Source of the DNA: Phycisphaeraceae bacterium
GTDB lineage: Bacteria; Planctomycetota; Phycisphaerae; Phycisphaerales; Phycisphaeraceae
NCBI GenBank assembly: GCA_020851395.1
Contig: JADZCW010000129.1
Span: forward strand, 1-31,488
Length of the DNA: 31,488 nucleotides
Reading direction: 5' to 3'
Position numbers and translations under genes: made by a program. This document shows, piece by piece, positions 17,541-24,427 of the stretch; position 1 is the stretch's first letter, and every line of letters begins with the position of its first letter. The notes below the pieces were generated by a model. It was not told the DNA's origin. It did no database searches and worked only from the letters and a program-made list of their open reading frames with translations.

Positions 17541-17589
17541 CCCCAACCCCTAACCCCCAACCCCTAACCCCCAACCCCCAATCCCCAAT
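17541..17589 (+). repeat. Telomere-like heptamer array, putative G-quadruplex on the minus strand
   Basis: Seven exact 7-bp units alternate or drift between CCCCAAC, CCCTAAC and CCCCAAT, followed by a C6 run at 17590-17595. The complementary strand has eight G-runs of three or more spaced by 3-4 nt, which fits the usual G-quadruplex pattern. The array lies 55 bp before the ATG of the SecA-like gene, so a fold on the template strand could affect transcription. Replication slippage is the simplest origin. Confidence 0.8.
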
Positions 17590-17643
17590 CCCCCCTTGTC
17601 CTCCCTGCCCACACATCCTCCTCTGCCCAGCGCTGGTTGGCGG

Positions 17644-19602
17644 ATGCTCGCCCTGGGCTCCCGTCCGCCGAAGCTCCCCAAGGGCCTCGACGCCGTCGCC
17701 GAGGCCGTGGTGGCCGCCGCCCAGGACCTCGTCCCTCGGCAGAGCCGTCTGCTCAAGCGTGCCGCGGGCATCGTGGACCAGGCCCGCGAGTTCGTCGACT
17801 GGACCGACGCCAAGCTCCGCGATCGCCTCGCCCAGACGCACGAGCTCTTCCGCCGCGGCCGCGACGGGCGCGCCGACCTCGACGCCGCCCTGGCCGTGCT
17901 CTGTGAGGTCGCCTTCCGCCAGGTCGGCTTGCGGCCCTTCCGCGAGCAGGTCGCCGCGGCCCTGGCCATGCAGCAGGGCCTGATCGCCGAGATGGCCACC
18001 GGCGAGGGCAAGACCCTCGTCGGCGCCCTCTGCGGCGCCGTAGCCGGCTGGCGCGGCAAGGGCTGCCACGTCGTGACCGTCAACGACTACCTCGTCCGCC
18101 GCGACGCCGAGATCATGGGCCCGATCTACCGCGCCGCGGGCCTGCGCGTCGGGTTCGTCCAGGGAAACATGGACCCCGCCTCCCGTCGCCACGCCTACGA
18201 GGCCGACGTCACCTACGTCACCAACAAGGAGGTCACCGCCGACTTCCTCCGCGACCGCCTGATCCTCGGCCAGACCACCGGCCTGGCCCCGGCCCTGCTG
18301 GCCAAGATCGCCGAAGGCGCCGCTCCCCGCGTCGACCGCACCGTGATGCGCGGGCTCGAATACGCTGTCATCGACGAGGCCGACTCGCTCCTGGTCGACG
18401 AGGCCGTCACCCCCCTGATCATCTCCGGCGACGCCCCCAACGCCGAGCAGGTCGAGAGCTTCCAGCAGGCCGCCAAGATCGCCTCCGAGCTCCAGCAGGG
18501 CCGCGACTACACCGTCAACCTCCGCTTTCGCGACGTCGACCTGACCCGCCAGGGCCGCACCGCCATCTCCGAGCTCGCTGCGCCCCTCGGCGGCATCTGG
18601 ATGGGTGTCCGCCGACGTGAGGAACTGGTCGTCCAGGCCCTGACCGCCCGCGATCTGTTCCTGCGTGACAAGCACTACGTCATCCAGGAGGGCAAGATCG
18701 TCATCGTCGACGAGTTCACCGGCCGACTCATGCCCGACCGCACCTGGCGCGACGGCCTGCACCAGGCCATCGAGGCCAAGGAAAACCTCACCGTCCAGCC
18801 CCCCAAGGCCACCCTGGCCCGCATCAGTTTCCAGCGGTTTTTCCGTATGTACCGCCGGCTCGCGGGCATGACCGGCACCGCCTGGGAAGTTCGTCGCGAG
18901 CTCTGGCGCGTCTACCGCCTGGCCGTCGTCCGCATCCCCACGCACAAGCCCTGCATCCGCGTCCACGAGCCGACCCACGTCGTCACCACCACTCCGCAAC
19001 GTTGGTCGGCCGTCCTCGAGCAGATCAAAGAGCGCCACAAGCAGGGCCGCCCCGTCCTGATCGGCACGCGCTCCGTCCAGGCCAGCGAGCACCTCTCACA
19101 GCTCTTGACCCACGCCAACCTCGAGCATGACGTCCTCAACGCCGTGCGCCAGGAGCAGGAGGCCGCCATCGTCGCCGCCGCCGGCACCCCGGCCCGCATC
19201 ACCGTCGCCACGAACATGGCCGGCCGCGGCACCGACATCAAGCTCGGCCGCGGCGTGGCCGAGATCGGCGGCCTGCACGTCATCGCCACCGAGCGGCACG
19301 AGTCCGGCCGGATCGACCGCCAGCTTTTTGGCCGCGCCGCCCGACAGGGCGACCCCGGCTCCGCCGCCGCCTTCGTCAGCCTCGAGGATGAATTGATCCG
19401 CCGTTACCTGCCCAAGCCATTGGTGCAATTGCTCGCCTGGACGCTCACCCGTCCGAGCAAGCCCGCCGACATCCTCGCCCGCGCCATCATCAACTACGCC
19501 CAGCACCGCTCGAGCGGCCTGGCCTATCGCCAGCGACAATCCGTCCTCAAGACCGACGACTGGCTCGATCAGGCCCTGGGCTTTGCCGGGTTCGAGCCGT
19601 AG
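17644..19602 (+). CDS. Short SecA-like translocase ATPase
   Basis: A 652-residue homologue of the SecA motor. Visible: MATGEGKT (Walker A, 117-124), HVVTVNDYLVRRDAE, a DEAD-type Walker B (VIDEADSLLVDEA, about 242-254), a PPXD-like insert (about 262-350), DGLHQAIEAKENLTVQ, MTGTA at 409-413, MAGRGTDIKLG (525-535) and GRAARQGD at 563-570. Canonical SecA is about 830-900 residues. This protein stops soon after NBD2, so most of the helical scaffold/wing region and the C-terminal zinc tail are missing. Two signatures have drifted: RSGRQGD is RAARQGD, and FGFDYLRDN is VTADFLRDR. It therefore looks like a specialised paralogue rather than the housekeeping SecA. ATG 17644 is preferred over TTG 17596, since the extra residues lie in repeat-flanking low-complexity sequence. 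It converges on the HlyD gene with a 12-bp gap. Confidence 0.87.
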   Translation: MLALGSRPPKLPKGLDAVAEAVVAAAQDLVPRQSRLLKRAAGIVDQAREFVDWTDAKLRDRLAQTHELFRRGRDGRADLDAALAVLCEVAFRQVGLRPFREQVAAALAMQQGLIAEMATGEGKTLVGALCGAVAGWRGKGCHVVTVNDYLVRRDAEIMGPIYRAAGLRVGFVQGNMDPASRRHAYEADVTYVTNKEVTADFLRDRLILGQTTGLAPALLAKIAEGAAPRVDRTVMRGLEYAVIDEADSLLVDEAVTPLIISGDAPNAEQVESFQQAAKIASELQQGRDYTVNLRFRDVDLTRQGRTAISELAAPLGGIWMGVRRREELVVQALTARDLFLRDKHYVIQEGKIVIVDEFTGRLMPDRTWRDGLHQAIEAKENLTVQPPKATLARISFQRFFRMYRRLAGMTGTAWEVRRELWRVYRLAVVRIPTHKPCIRVHEPTHVVTTTPQRWSAVLEQIKERHKQGRPVLIGTRSVQASEHLSQLLTHANLEHDVLNAVRQEQEAAIVAAAGTPARITVATNMAGRGTDIKLGRGVAEIGGLHVIATERHESGRIDRQLFGRAARQGDPGSAAAFVSLEDELIRRYLPKPLVQLLAWTLTRPSKPADILARAIINYAQHRSSGLAYRQRQSVLKTDDWLDQALGFAGFEP

Positions 19603-19614
19603 AGATGGCCCCCA

Positions 19615-20532
19615 TCACTCCCCAGCCTGGGGCGGGGACGCCTCCGGCATCGCCGGTCGCGTCGTCGGCCTCGCTGCCTGCGCCGTTCCGGGCGTCGGCG
19701 TCTGCGGCCAGACCAGACGCACCGTGAACCCCGCCGGCAGCGACAGGTCCGCGTTCTCGATCTCGAACACGCACCGGAACGCCTTACTCGCTGGGTCGAT
19801 CACCGGGTCGATGAGTTTGAGGCGCGCCCTGATCGTCCGGTTGACCGGCGCCAGGGCCATCAGCTCGTACGTCCATCCCTGCTTGAGCTGCCCGTAGATC
19901 TCCACCGGCAGGAAGATCGGCGACTCGAGCTCATCGAGCTGGGCCATGCTCAGGATCTGCGTCTCCGTCGTGGCCGTCACGCCCGGCTCGACGATCCGCC
20001 GGATGATCACCCCCGAGAAGGGGGCCCGGATGTAGTACAGCGACAGCCGCTGCTCCTCGAGCCGCAGCCGGACCTGCGCGATGTCCTTCGCCTCACGGGC
20101 CGCCACCAGCTCCGCCTCAGCCTGGTCACGTTGGACCTGAAGCCGCCGGACCTCCCAGTCGCTGGCCGCGTCGTTGGCGTGGGCCTCCTCGAGTCGTTCG
20201 AGCATGATCTGCGCCTCATCGCGGGCCAGTTCCGCCTTGCGGATCTCGGCCGTGCTCTCGGCCTGCAGACGTGTGCCCTCGACCGTCACCTTCTGCACCC
20301 GGTCGTCCATCACCGCCAGCACCTGGTCCTGCTCGACGCGGTCCCCCTCGTCGACGCGCAGATCCGCCACGATCCCCGGCATCGGGGCACTGAGCGTCAC
20401 CTGCTTGACCGGCAGCGCCAGCCCCTCGAGCCGCTGGTTCTCGAGCGGAGCGGTCGTCTGCCCCGGCAGCAGCGTCAGGGTGACCGCCAGCAGTACGGTG
20501 GCAATCGCGCGTCGAGCGACAGGGCGGCCCAT
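19615..20532 (-). CDS. HlyD/RND-type periplasmic adaptor protein
   Basis: A 305-residue secreted adaptor. A signal peptide is visible (residues 1 to about 24: two Arg pairs, then a hydrophobic run). Next come a lipoyl-like half (SAPMPGIVADLRVDEGDRV, 48-66), a coiled-coil hairpin (about 80-163), the second half (YYIRAPFSGVIIRRIVEPGV, 166-185) and a beta-barrel domain ending ADLSLPAGFTVRLVWP. The C-terminus is a Pro/Ala/Thr-rich tail. AAGGAG (20540-20545) lies 7 nt before the ATG, a strong ribosome binding site. It is the third protein with an HlyD domain in this region and ends 12 bp from the convergent SecA-like gene. It could be part of the same export machinery or the adaptor of an unlinked efflux pump; no inner-membrane pump gene is in the window. 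Confidence 0.85.
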   Translation of the reverse strand: MGRPVARRAIATVLLAVTLTLLPGQTTAPLENQRLEGLALPVKQVTLSAPMPGIVADLRVDEGDRVEQDQVLAVMDDRVQKVTVEGTRLQAESTAEIRKAELARDEAQIMLERLEEAHANDAASDWEVRRLQVQRDQAEAELVAAREAKDIAQVRLRLEEQRLSLYYIRAPFSGVIIRRIVEPGVTATTETQILSMAQLDELESPIFLPVEIYGQLKQGWTYELMALAPVNRTIRARLKLIDPVIDPASKAFRCVFEIENADLSLPAGFTVRLVWPQTPTPGTAQAARPTTRPAMPEASPPQAGE

Positions 20533-20579
20533 GCGGGATCTCCTTCAAGAGTGCGGGTGGCGGACCCGCGGCCGTTTCG

Positions 20580-20585
20580 ATTGTA
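20580..20585 (-). promoter_or_regulatory. Possible -10 element for the HlyD adaptor gene
   Basis: On the minus strand TACAAT (5 of 6 to the sigma-70 -10 consensus) lies in the 88-bp spacer between the UbiA gene and the adaptor gene, 47 nt before its ATG. No clear -35 sequence is seen. It suggests the adaptor can be transcribed separately from the UbiA gene. Confidence 0.3.
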
Positions 20586-20620
20586 ATCCCGCCCACGTCT
20601 CGCCGCCCGCCGGGCTGGCC

Positions 20621-21670
20621 CTAGTGCCCCAGCGTTGCCAGCACGCCCAGCAGCGCGATCGCCGCCGCGGCCAGGTAGCTCGCCGGGTCGCGCACCGCGT
20701 AAAGCACCGGGTCGTCCCGGAAACGCAGCCTGTGGGCCGACCACCACATCCACCCCGTCCAGGCCAGCAGCACCGGGCAGACGCCCAGCAGCAGCCACGG
20801 CCTGGCGTAGAGCTTCTGTTCCCGGACGAACTCGCTCTGCGTGTAGACCCCCATCATGATCGCCGCCCCCACGCTCATCGCCACGCCCAGCCACCGGATC
20901 AGCCGGATGTCCCCGACCTGATACCCCCGCCCCTGCGCCCAGCGACCGCTGGCCGCTTGGATCGACCGCAGCTCCACGTAACGCTTCAGGAACGCCAGCC
21001 CCAGGAAGATCAGCAGCGAGAACGCCAGCAGCCAGGGCGACACCCAGATGTTCGACGCCGCCCCGCCCGCCTTGATCCGCAGCGTGTACAGCCCCGCCAG
21101 CGTCACCGCGTCGACCAGGGCGATCTTTTTGAGCCAGAACGAGTACGCCGTCGTCAGACCCGCGTACCCCAGCAGCCAGACGGCGAACCACGGGTCCCAA
21201 TGCCGCGCCCACGTCATCACCGCCCCGAGCACCACCGCCACGGCCCCGAGCACGAAGATGGCCACCGTCGCGACCTCCACCGGCAACGCCCCCGAGGCGA
21301 TCGGCCGGCGGTGCTTGCGCGGGTGCTGCCGGTCCGCCTCCCGGTCCACCAGGTCGTTGAGCAGGTACACCGCCGACGCGCAGAAGCAGAATGCCACCAT
21401 GCCCAGCCCCGTCCCCAGCAGCTTGGGCACGTCCTGCACTTGGTGCGACAGCACCAGCGGCGCCGCCAGAAGCAGGTTCTTGACCCACTGGTGCGGCCGC
21501 ATCGCCAGCAGCAGCGGCGGCCAGCACTTCCGCACGGCCCGTCGATTCCACCTCGTCGTGGTGTCGGACGGAGCCGTCGTTGTGCCGACCGGCCCGGTGC
21601 GGGCGTTCGTCGCCTCGGACGAAGAAGAAACCCCGGCCGGGAGAGGATCTGGCTTGTGATGTCCACTCAT
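20621..21670 (-). CDS. UbiA-family prenyltransferase, DPPR synthase-like
   Basis: A 349-residue polytopic membrane protein of the UbiA superfamily. The family's two Asp-rich motifs are visible: NDLVDREAD (105-113), which binds the Mg-diphosphate group, and YSFWLKKIALVD (176-187). MRPHQWVKNLLL (57-68) and LAFLKRYVELR (225-235) match the branch containing decaprenyl-phosphate phosphoribosyltransferase and similar prenyl-phosphate sugar-priming enzymes, rather than quinone-type UbiA. The substrate is inferred, not shown. ATG 21670 is used; a TTG lies one codon upstream. Residues 1-50 are non-conserved and hydrophilic, so a start at Met57 is possible. No partner epimerase or glycosyltransferase gene is nearby. 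It is separated by 230 bp from the restriction gene upstream. Confidence 0.85.
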   Translation of the reverse strand: MSGHHKPDPLPAGVSSSSEATNARTGPVGTTTAPSDTTTRWNRRAVRKCWPPLLLAMRPHQWVKNLLLAAPLVLSHQVQDVPKLLGTGLGMVAFCFCASAVYLLNDLVDREADRQHPRKHRRPIASGALPVEVATVAIFVLGAVAVVLGAVMTWARHWDPWFAVWLLGYAGLTTAYSFWLKKIALVDAVTLAGLYTLRIKAGGAASNIWVSPWLLAFSLLIFLGLAFLKRYVELRSIQAASGRWAQGRGYQVGDIRLIRWLGVAMSVGAAIMMGVYTQSEFVREQKLYARPWLLLGVCPVLLAWTGWMWWSAHRLRFRDDPVLYAVRDPASYLAAAAIALLGVLATLGH

Positions 21671-21824
21671 CAAGTCTGCGTCCTGCCCCGAGCCGCGCCC
21701 AAGCCCGCTGCGGCATGGCGATCACGATGTTTTTCGATCTCGCGGCCGTGACACCCTCGGCCGCACCAGAACTTTTCCCCGATATCTCGAAAAAACACAA
21801 TAAGTTTATACCAGTCACACCCCC

Positions 21825-21870
21825 ACGGGCACAAGAGCCATCGGACGGTGCCCGTTGATGGTGGCATCAA
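21825..21870. other. Two abutting hairpins between the restriction endonuclease and UbiA genes
   Basis: ACGGGCAC (21825-21832) pairs with GTGCCCGT (21848-21855) around a 15-nt loop. TTGATG (21855-21860) pairs with CATCAA (21865-21870) around GTGG. The two stems share one base. They lie 30-76 nt downstream of the endonuclease stop. On the minus strand a T6 tract occurs about 30 nt further on, too far for a textbook terminator. They may end the restriction-modification transcript or be part of the control region of the UbiA gene. Confidence 0.35.
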
Positions 21871-21900
21871 GCGAGTTGCCCATCGGCAGGCGCCGGATTA

Positions 21901-22635
21901 TCAAGAATTGAATCTTGAGTAGGCCCCGATGCGGGCCGATAAGGACGCCGCGAATCGTGCCATGCAAATTTCCTCGTCAACTTCACGATACCCGCCCCTG
22001 AACCCTTCCGACGCCGACGAAAGCAGCAGACAGGCCGAGTCATAGAGCCGCTCCCTGACCAGCTTCACACAAAGGGACCGGTACCGGGCTTGATAGGAGG
22101 CATTTTTGAACTCAGGGAAGACTTCAAAGTGCGGCTCATTCACGCCCACGGGCTCCGAGGAGCCAGGGCAATCCTCCAGCAGCATCAGATAGCCCAACCA
22201 CGGCCGAGGAGAGTTCTTGAACGCCCCCTCACGATACGCGGTCCAGAAATCGTGGGCGTTGCCGATGGCTTCTTCCGTGCGGTTGTGGTAATTGTTGCCG
22301 AACGAGGGGCCGACCTGTGATTTGAACTCCACCGTGGCCAGCAGCTTTCCGTCCGCGACCACGACGATGTCCCATTCCTTGGTCGGGCGAAAGAAGCCCG
22401 GAAGGCTGGTTGTGCGTCGACGAAGATGGATCTGATCGTCGCCCAGCCCCGTCTCACGGAGCAGGTCCTGAATCAGTTGCACGAAGCCGTCGAGCTGTCG
22501 GCCCCCCGTCACCGCGGCGCGGCCTCCCGCGTCGCGAACGCCCGACCGCGCGCCCTGAAGCTTGTCCTGTCGGGAGCGGACCGACCAGAATCGCGCCACC
22601 GCCCGAGAAGTGCTCGCATTCAGATCAATGCCCAT
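21901..22635 (-). CDS. Type II restriction endonuclease, XhoI/PaeR7I family
   Basis: A 244-residue protein close in length to PaeR7I and XhoI. Family-wide stretches are obvious: AVTGGRQLDGF (41-51), SLPGFFRPTKEWD (77-89), FKSQVGPSFGNNYHNRTEEA (104-123), FWTAYREGAF (130-139), PWLGYLMLLED and VRERLYDSA. A PD-(D/E)xK-type core is visible as Asp89 and Glu103-x-Lys105. Known family members cut CTCGAG, so that is the expected site. ATG 22635 overlaps the methyltransferase gene by 11 bp and has GGAG at 22645-22648 with 9-nt spacing; upstream in-frame starts (22653, 22722) would overlap more deeply. Base composition is visibly more AT-rich than flanking genes, suggesting transfer. The reading frame is intact with no sign of decay. 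Confidence 0.93.
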   Translation of the reverse strand: MGIDLNASTSRAVARFWSVRSRQDKLQGARSGVRDAGGRAAVTGGRQLDGFVQLIQDLLRETGLGDDQIHLRRRTTSLPGFFRPTKEWDIVVVADGKLLATVEFKSQVGPSFGNNYHNRTEEAIGNAHDFWTAYREGAFKNSPRPWLGYLMLLEDCPGSSEPVGVNEPHFEVFPEFKNASYQARYRSLCVKLVRERLYDSACLLLSSASEGFRGGYREVDEEICMARFAASLSARIGAYSRFNS

Positions 22636-23644
22636 CCGGATGATCTCCGGCATGAATGCATATCTGTGACAGGCCGAAGAGATCGCGTGTTTGACTGTGG
22701 ACTCTACGGCAGGTTTTCTCAAAGTATTCCGGATCCACCTCGACCCCGATGCTGTTACGGCCCGCCTGACTGGCGGCGACGCAGGTTGTGCCGCTGCCCA
22801 AGAATGGGTCTAGGACGGTGTCCCCGACGAAGCTGAACATCCGGATTAATCGATCAGCCAACTCCAGTGGGTAAGGCGCCGGATGATCTCGGGTTGAAGC
22901 CCCCGTGACATCTGTCCAGACCTGCTGGAACCACAGGCGGTGCTTTTCCTCGGGGATAAGGCTCAGCAGACGGGCCGCTGCCGAGGGACTGCGATACCCC
23001 CCAGACTTGCGTTGCATCAGGATGAATTCGATGTCGTTCTTGATAACCCCATTAGGCTCATACGGTTTGCCCAGAAATCCACCGTTGCCCTCAGCCTCGT
23101 AGGCTGCGTTAGCGATCTTGTGCCAGATGATCGGCGTCAGGTTGTCATAGCCGATCTTTCTGCACAACTCCTGGATCGAGGCGTGCAGGGGCACCACCGT
23201 GTGCCGACCGTTGTTTTTTCTGCGAGACAAACAAACATCTCCGACAACACAGATCAAACGCCCGCCTGGAACTAGCGCATCAAAGCATCGTCGCCAGACT
23301 TCCTCTAATCCCCCCAAGAATTCGTCATAATCCTCGATATGCCCCATCTGATCCTGGCTGTCTCTGTATCGTTTGAGCGTCCAGTAAGGGGGAGAGGTTA
23401 GCACGAGATGCACCGATGACGAGGACAACTCCATCCGTCGGGCGTCGCCCAGGTAAAGGTCATGTCGGGTTGGAACACGGCGGACAGCTTGGTCGATCTT
23501 CAGGGTGATCCCTCGGTCCCGCGCAATCCTTGGGATCAAGGTGTCGGTCACCTTCTTGGCACGCAATTCGTCAGGGAGCAGAGCGTCCAGAGCAGACTCA
23601 CGCTCTGTGTCGGTTTGCTGATGTGTCGGCTGTTCTGCGATCAA
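22625..23644 (-). CDS. Beta-class site-specific DNA methyltransferase (N4-cytosine or N6-adenine)
   Basis: A 339-residue DNA methyltransferase, the modification partner of the XhoI-like endonuclease. The catalytic motif TSPPYW (83-88) precedes the AdoMet-binding motif DPFLGSGTT (279-287), the beta-class order. HPAPYPLELADRLIRMF (254-270) is the usual sequence leading into that region. SPPY is common in N4-cytosine enzymes, but some N6-adenine enzymes also carry it, so the modified base is uncertain. It should protect CTCGAG if the pair is functional. TTG 23644 is the first start after an in-frame stop and has GAGGG 8 nt upstream; GTG at Val32 is an alternative. The endonuclease gene overlaps its end by 11 bp, so the two are cotranscribed. 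AT-rich composition suggests recent acquisition. Confidence 0.9.
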   Translation of the reverse strand: MIAEQPTHQQTDTERESALDALLPDELRAKKVTDTLIPRIARDRGITLKIDQAVRRVPTRHDLYLGDARRMELSSSSVHLVLTSPPYWTLKRYRDSQDQMGHIEDYDEFLGGLEEVWRRCFDALVPGGRLICVVGDVCLSRRKNNGRHTVVPLHASIQELCRKIGYDNLTPIIWHKIANAAYEAEGNGGFLGKPYEPNGVIKNDIEFILMQRKSGGYRSPSAAARLLSLIPEEKHRLWFQQVWTDVTGASTRDHPAPYPLELADRLIRMFSFVGDTVLDPFLGSGTTCVAASQAGRNSIGVEVDPEYFEKTCRRVHSQTRDLFGLSQICIHAGDHPDGH

Positions 23645-23647
23645 GAC

Positions 23648-23721
23648 AAAGAGCCCTCATGGAATCGATGCGACCACAACATGTTATCTCATCCGCTCGC
23701 CGGGGTCATACGAGGCTCTTT
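23648..23721. promoter_or_regulatory. Inverted repeat and palindrome upstream of the methyltransferase gene
   Basis: AAAGAGCC (23648-23655) and GGCTCTTT (23714-23721) form an 8-bp inverted repeat flanking a 58-bp interval. The interval contains the 8-bp palindrome AACATGTT (23678-23685) and, on the minus strand, TAACAT as a possible -10. The interval must contain the promoter of the restriction-modification operon unless it is read through from coaB. No controller-protein gene is present. An operator role is a guess. Confidence 0.3.
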
Positions 23722-23751
23722 TTCACATCGCGGTTGTGAACCGTCGCCGCA

Positions 23752-24381
23752 TCATCGACAGAGCCAGGCAATCAGCCATCGCGCGAAATCGTCCTTGGCC
23801 AGCGGCCCCGGCGCCAGCCGCCTCCCGTCCGTCGTCAGCAGCACCGCCTCGACCGTCCCGGCGTCCATCGTCCGCAGCGGATTGGCCACGATCGCGTCGA
23901 CCTTCTTCTTACGCAGCTTCTCCGCCGCGCGAGTTTCAAGCCTTTCCGGCTCCTCGAGCGCGAAGGCGATGACCCTCTGATCCGACCGCTTCTCCGCCGC
24001 CACCGCAGCGACCAGGTCCGGCGTCGGCTCGAGCCGCAGGTCCAGTGGTTCGCCCCTGCTCCGTTCGATCTTGCCCGTCGTCGGCCTGGGCCGATAGTCC
24101 GCCACCGCCGCCGCCATGATCAGCACGTCATGCCCCGGGAAGTGTTCTGCCAGCAGCGATTCCAGGTCGGCCGTCGATTCAAAGCGAATCACCCGGCATC
24201 GCGCCGCGCCGCCCTCAGCCTCCACGCTCGCCCCAGCCCCCAGCAGCAGCGTCACTTCATGCCCCGCCTCGGCCGCCGCCCCGGCCAGCGCCACGCCCAT
24301 CCGCCCGCTCGAGCGGTTGCTCAGGTAGCGAACGGCATCGATCGGCTCGCGCGTCGGTCCAGCGGTGATCAGGATGCGCAT
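23752..24381 (-). CDS. coaB: Phosphopantothenate-cysteine ligase (stand-alone CoaB)
   Basis: A 209-residue enzyme that joins 4'-phosphopantothenate and cysteine in coenzyme A synthesis, in the cytosol. Family motifs are clear: ILITAGPTREPIDAVRYLSN (3-22), SSGRMG (24-29), AAVADYRP (91-98), LRLEPTPDL (115-123), AFALEEPE and KKKVDAIVAN. Most bacteria fuse this domain to the CoaC decarboxylase as a Dfp/CoaBC protein of about 400 residues. Here only the CoaB half exists, starting at an ATG directly before the core, so CoaC must be encoded elsewhere. No strong ribosome binding site is visible. It follows the M16-like gene by 46 bp and may share its transcript. Confidence 0.9.
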   Translation of the reverse strand: MRILITAGPTREPIDAVRYLSNRSSGRMGVALAGAAAEAGHEVTLLLGAGASVEAEGGAARCRVIRFESTADLESLLAEHFPGHDVLIMAAAVADYRPRPTTGKIERSRGEPLDLRLEPTPDLVAAVAAEKRSDQRVIAFALEEPERLETRAAEKLRKKKVDAIVANPLRTMDAGTVEAVLLTTDGRRLAPGPLAKDDFARWLIAWLCR

Positions 24382-24400
24382 CGTCCGCGATCCGCGGTGG

Positions 24401-24417
24401 GGCCTGCCCGGCAGGCC
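24401..24417. other. Hairpin between the M16-like gene and coaB
   Basis: GGCCTGC (24401-24407) and GCAGGCC (24411-24417) form a perfect 7-bp stem with a 3-nt loop in the 46-bp spacer. No T-tract follows on the minus strand, so termination is not assured. It may be an attenuator, an mRNA-stabilising stem or a small dispersed palindrome. Confidence 0.4.
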
Positions 24418-24427
24418 GCAGTGGGCT

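Noticed and set aside
17541..17589. Array considered as CRISPR or as a true telomere
   Set aside because: Units are 7 bp with no spacers, and the array is internal between two genes, so neither fits.
17479..19092. 537-codon antisense frame over the SecA-like gene
   Set aside because: The sense frame carries all SecA ATPase motifs; the antisense product is compositionally biased.
19603..19614. Bidirectional terminator expected between the convergent SecA-like and HlyD genes
   Set aside because: The 12-bp gap has no stem-loop or T-tract that I can see.
20475..21818. 447-codon minus-strand frame over the UbiA gene
   Set aside because: The overlapping frame at 20621-21670 contains clear UbiA motifs; this one is low-complexity Gly/Ala/Arg sequence.
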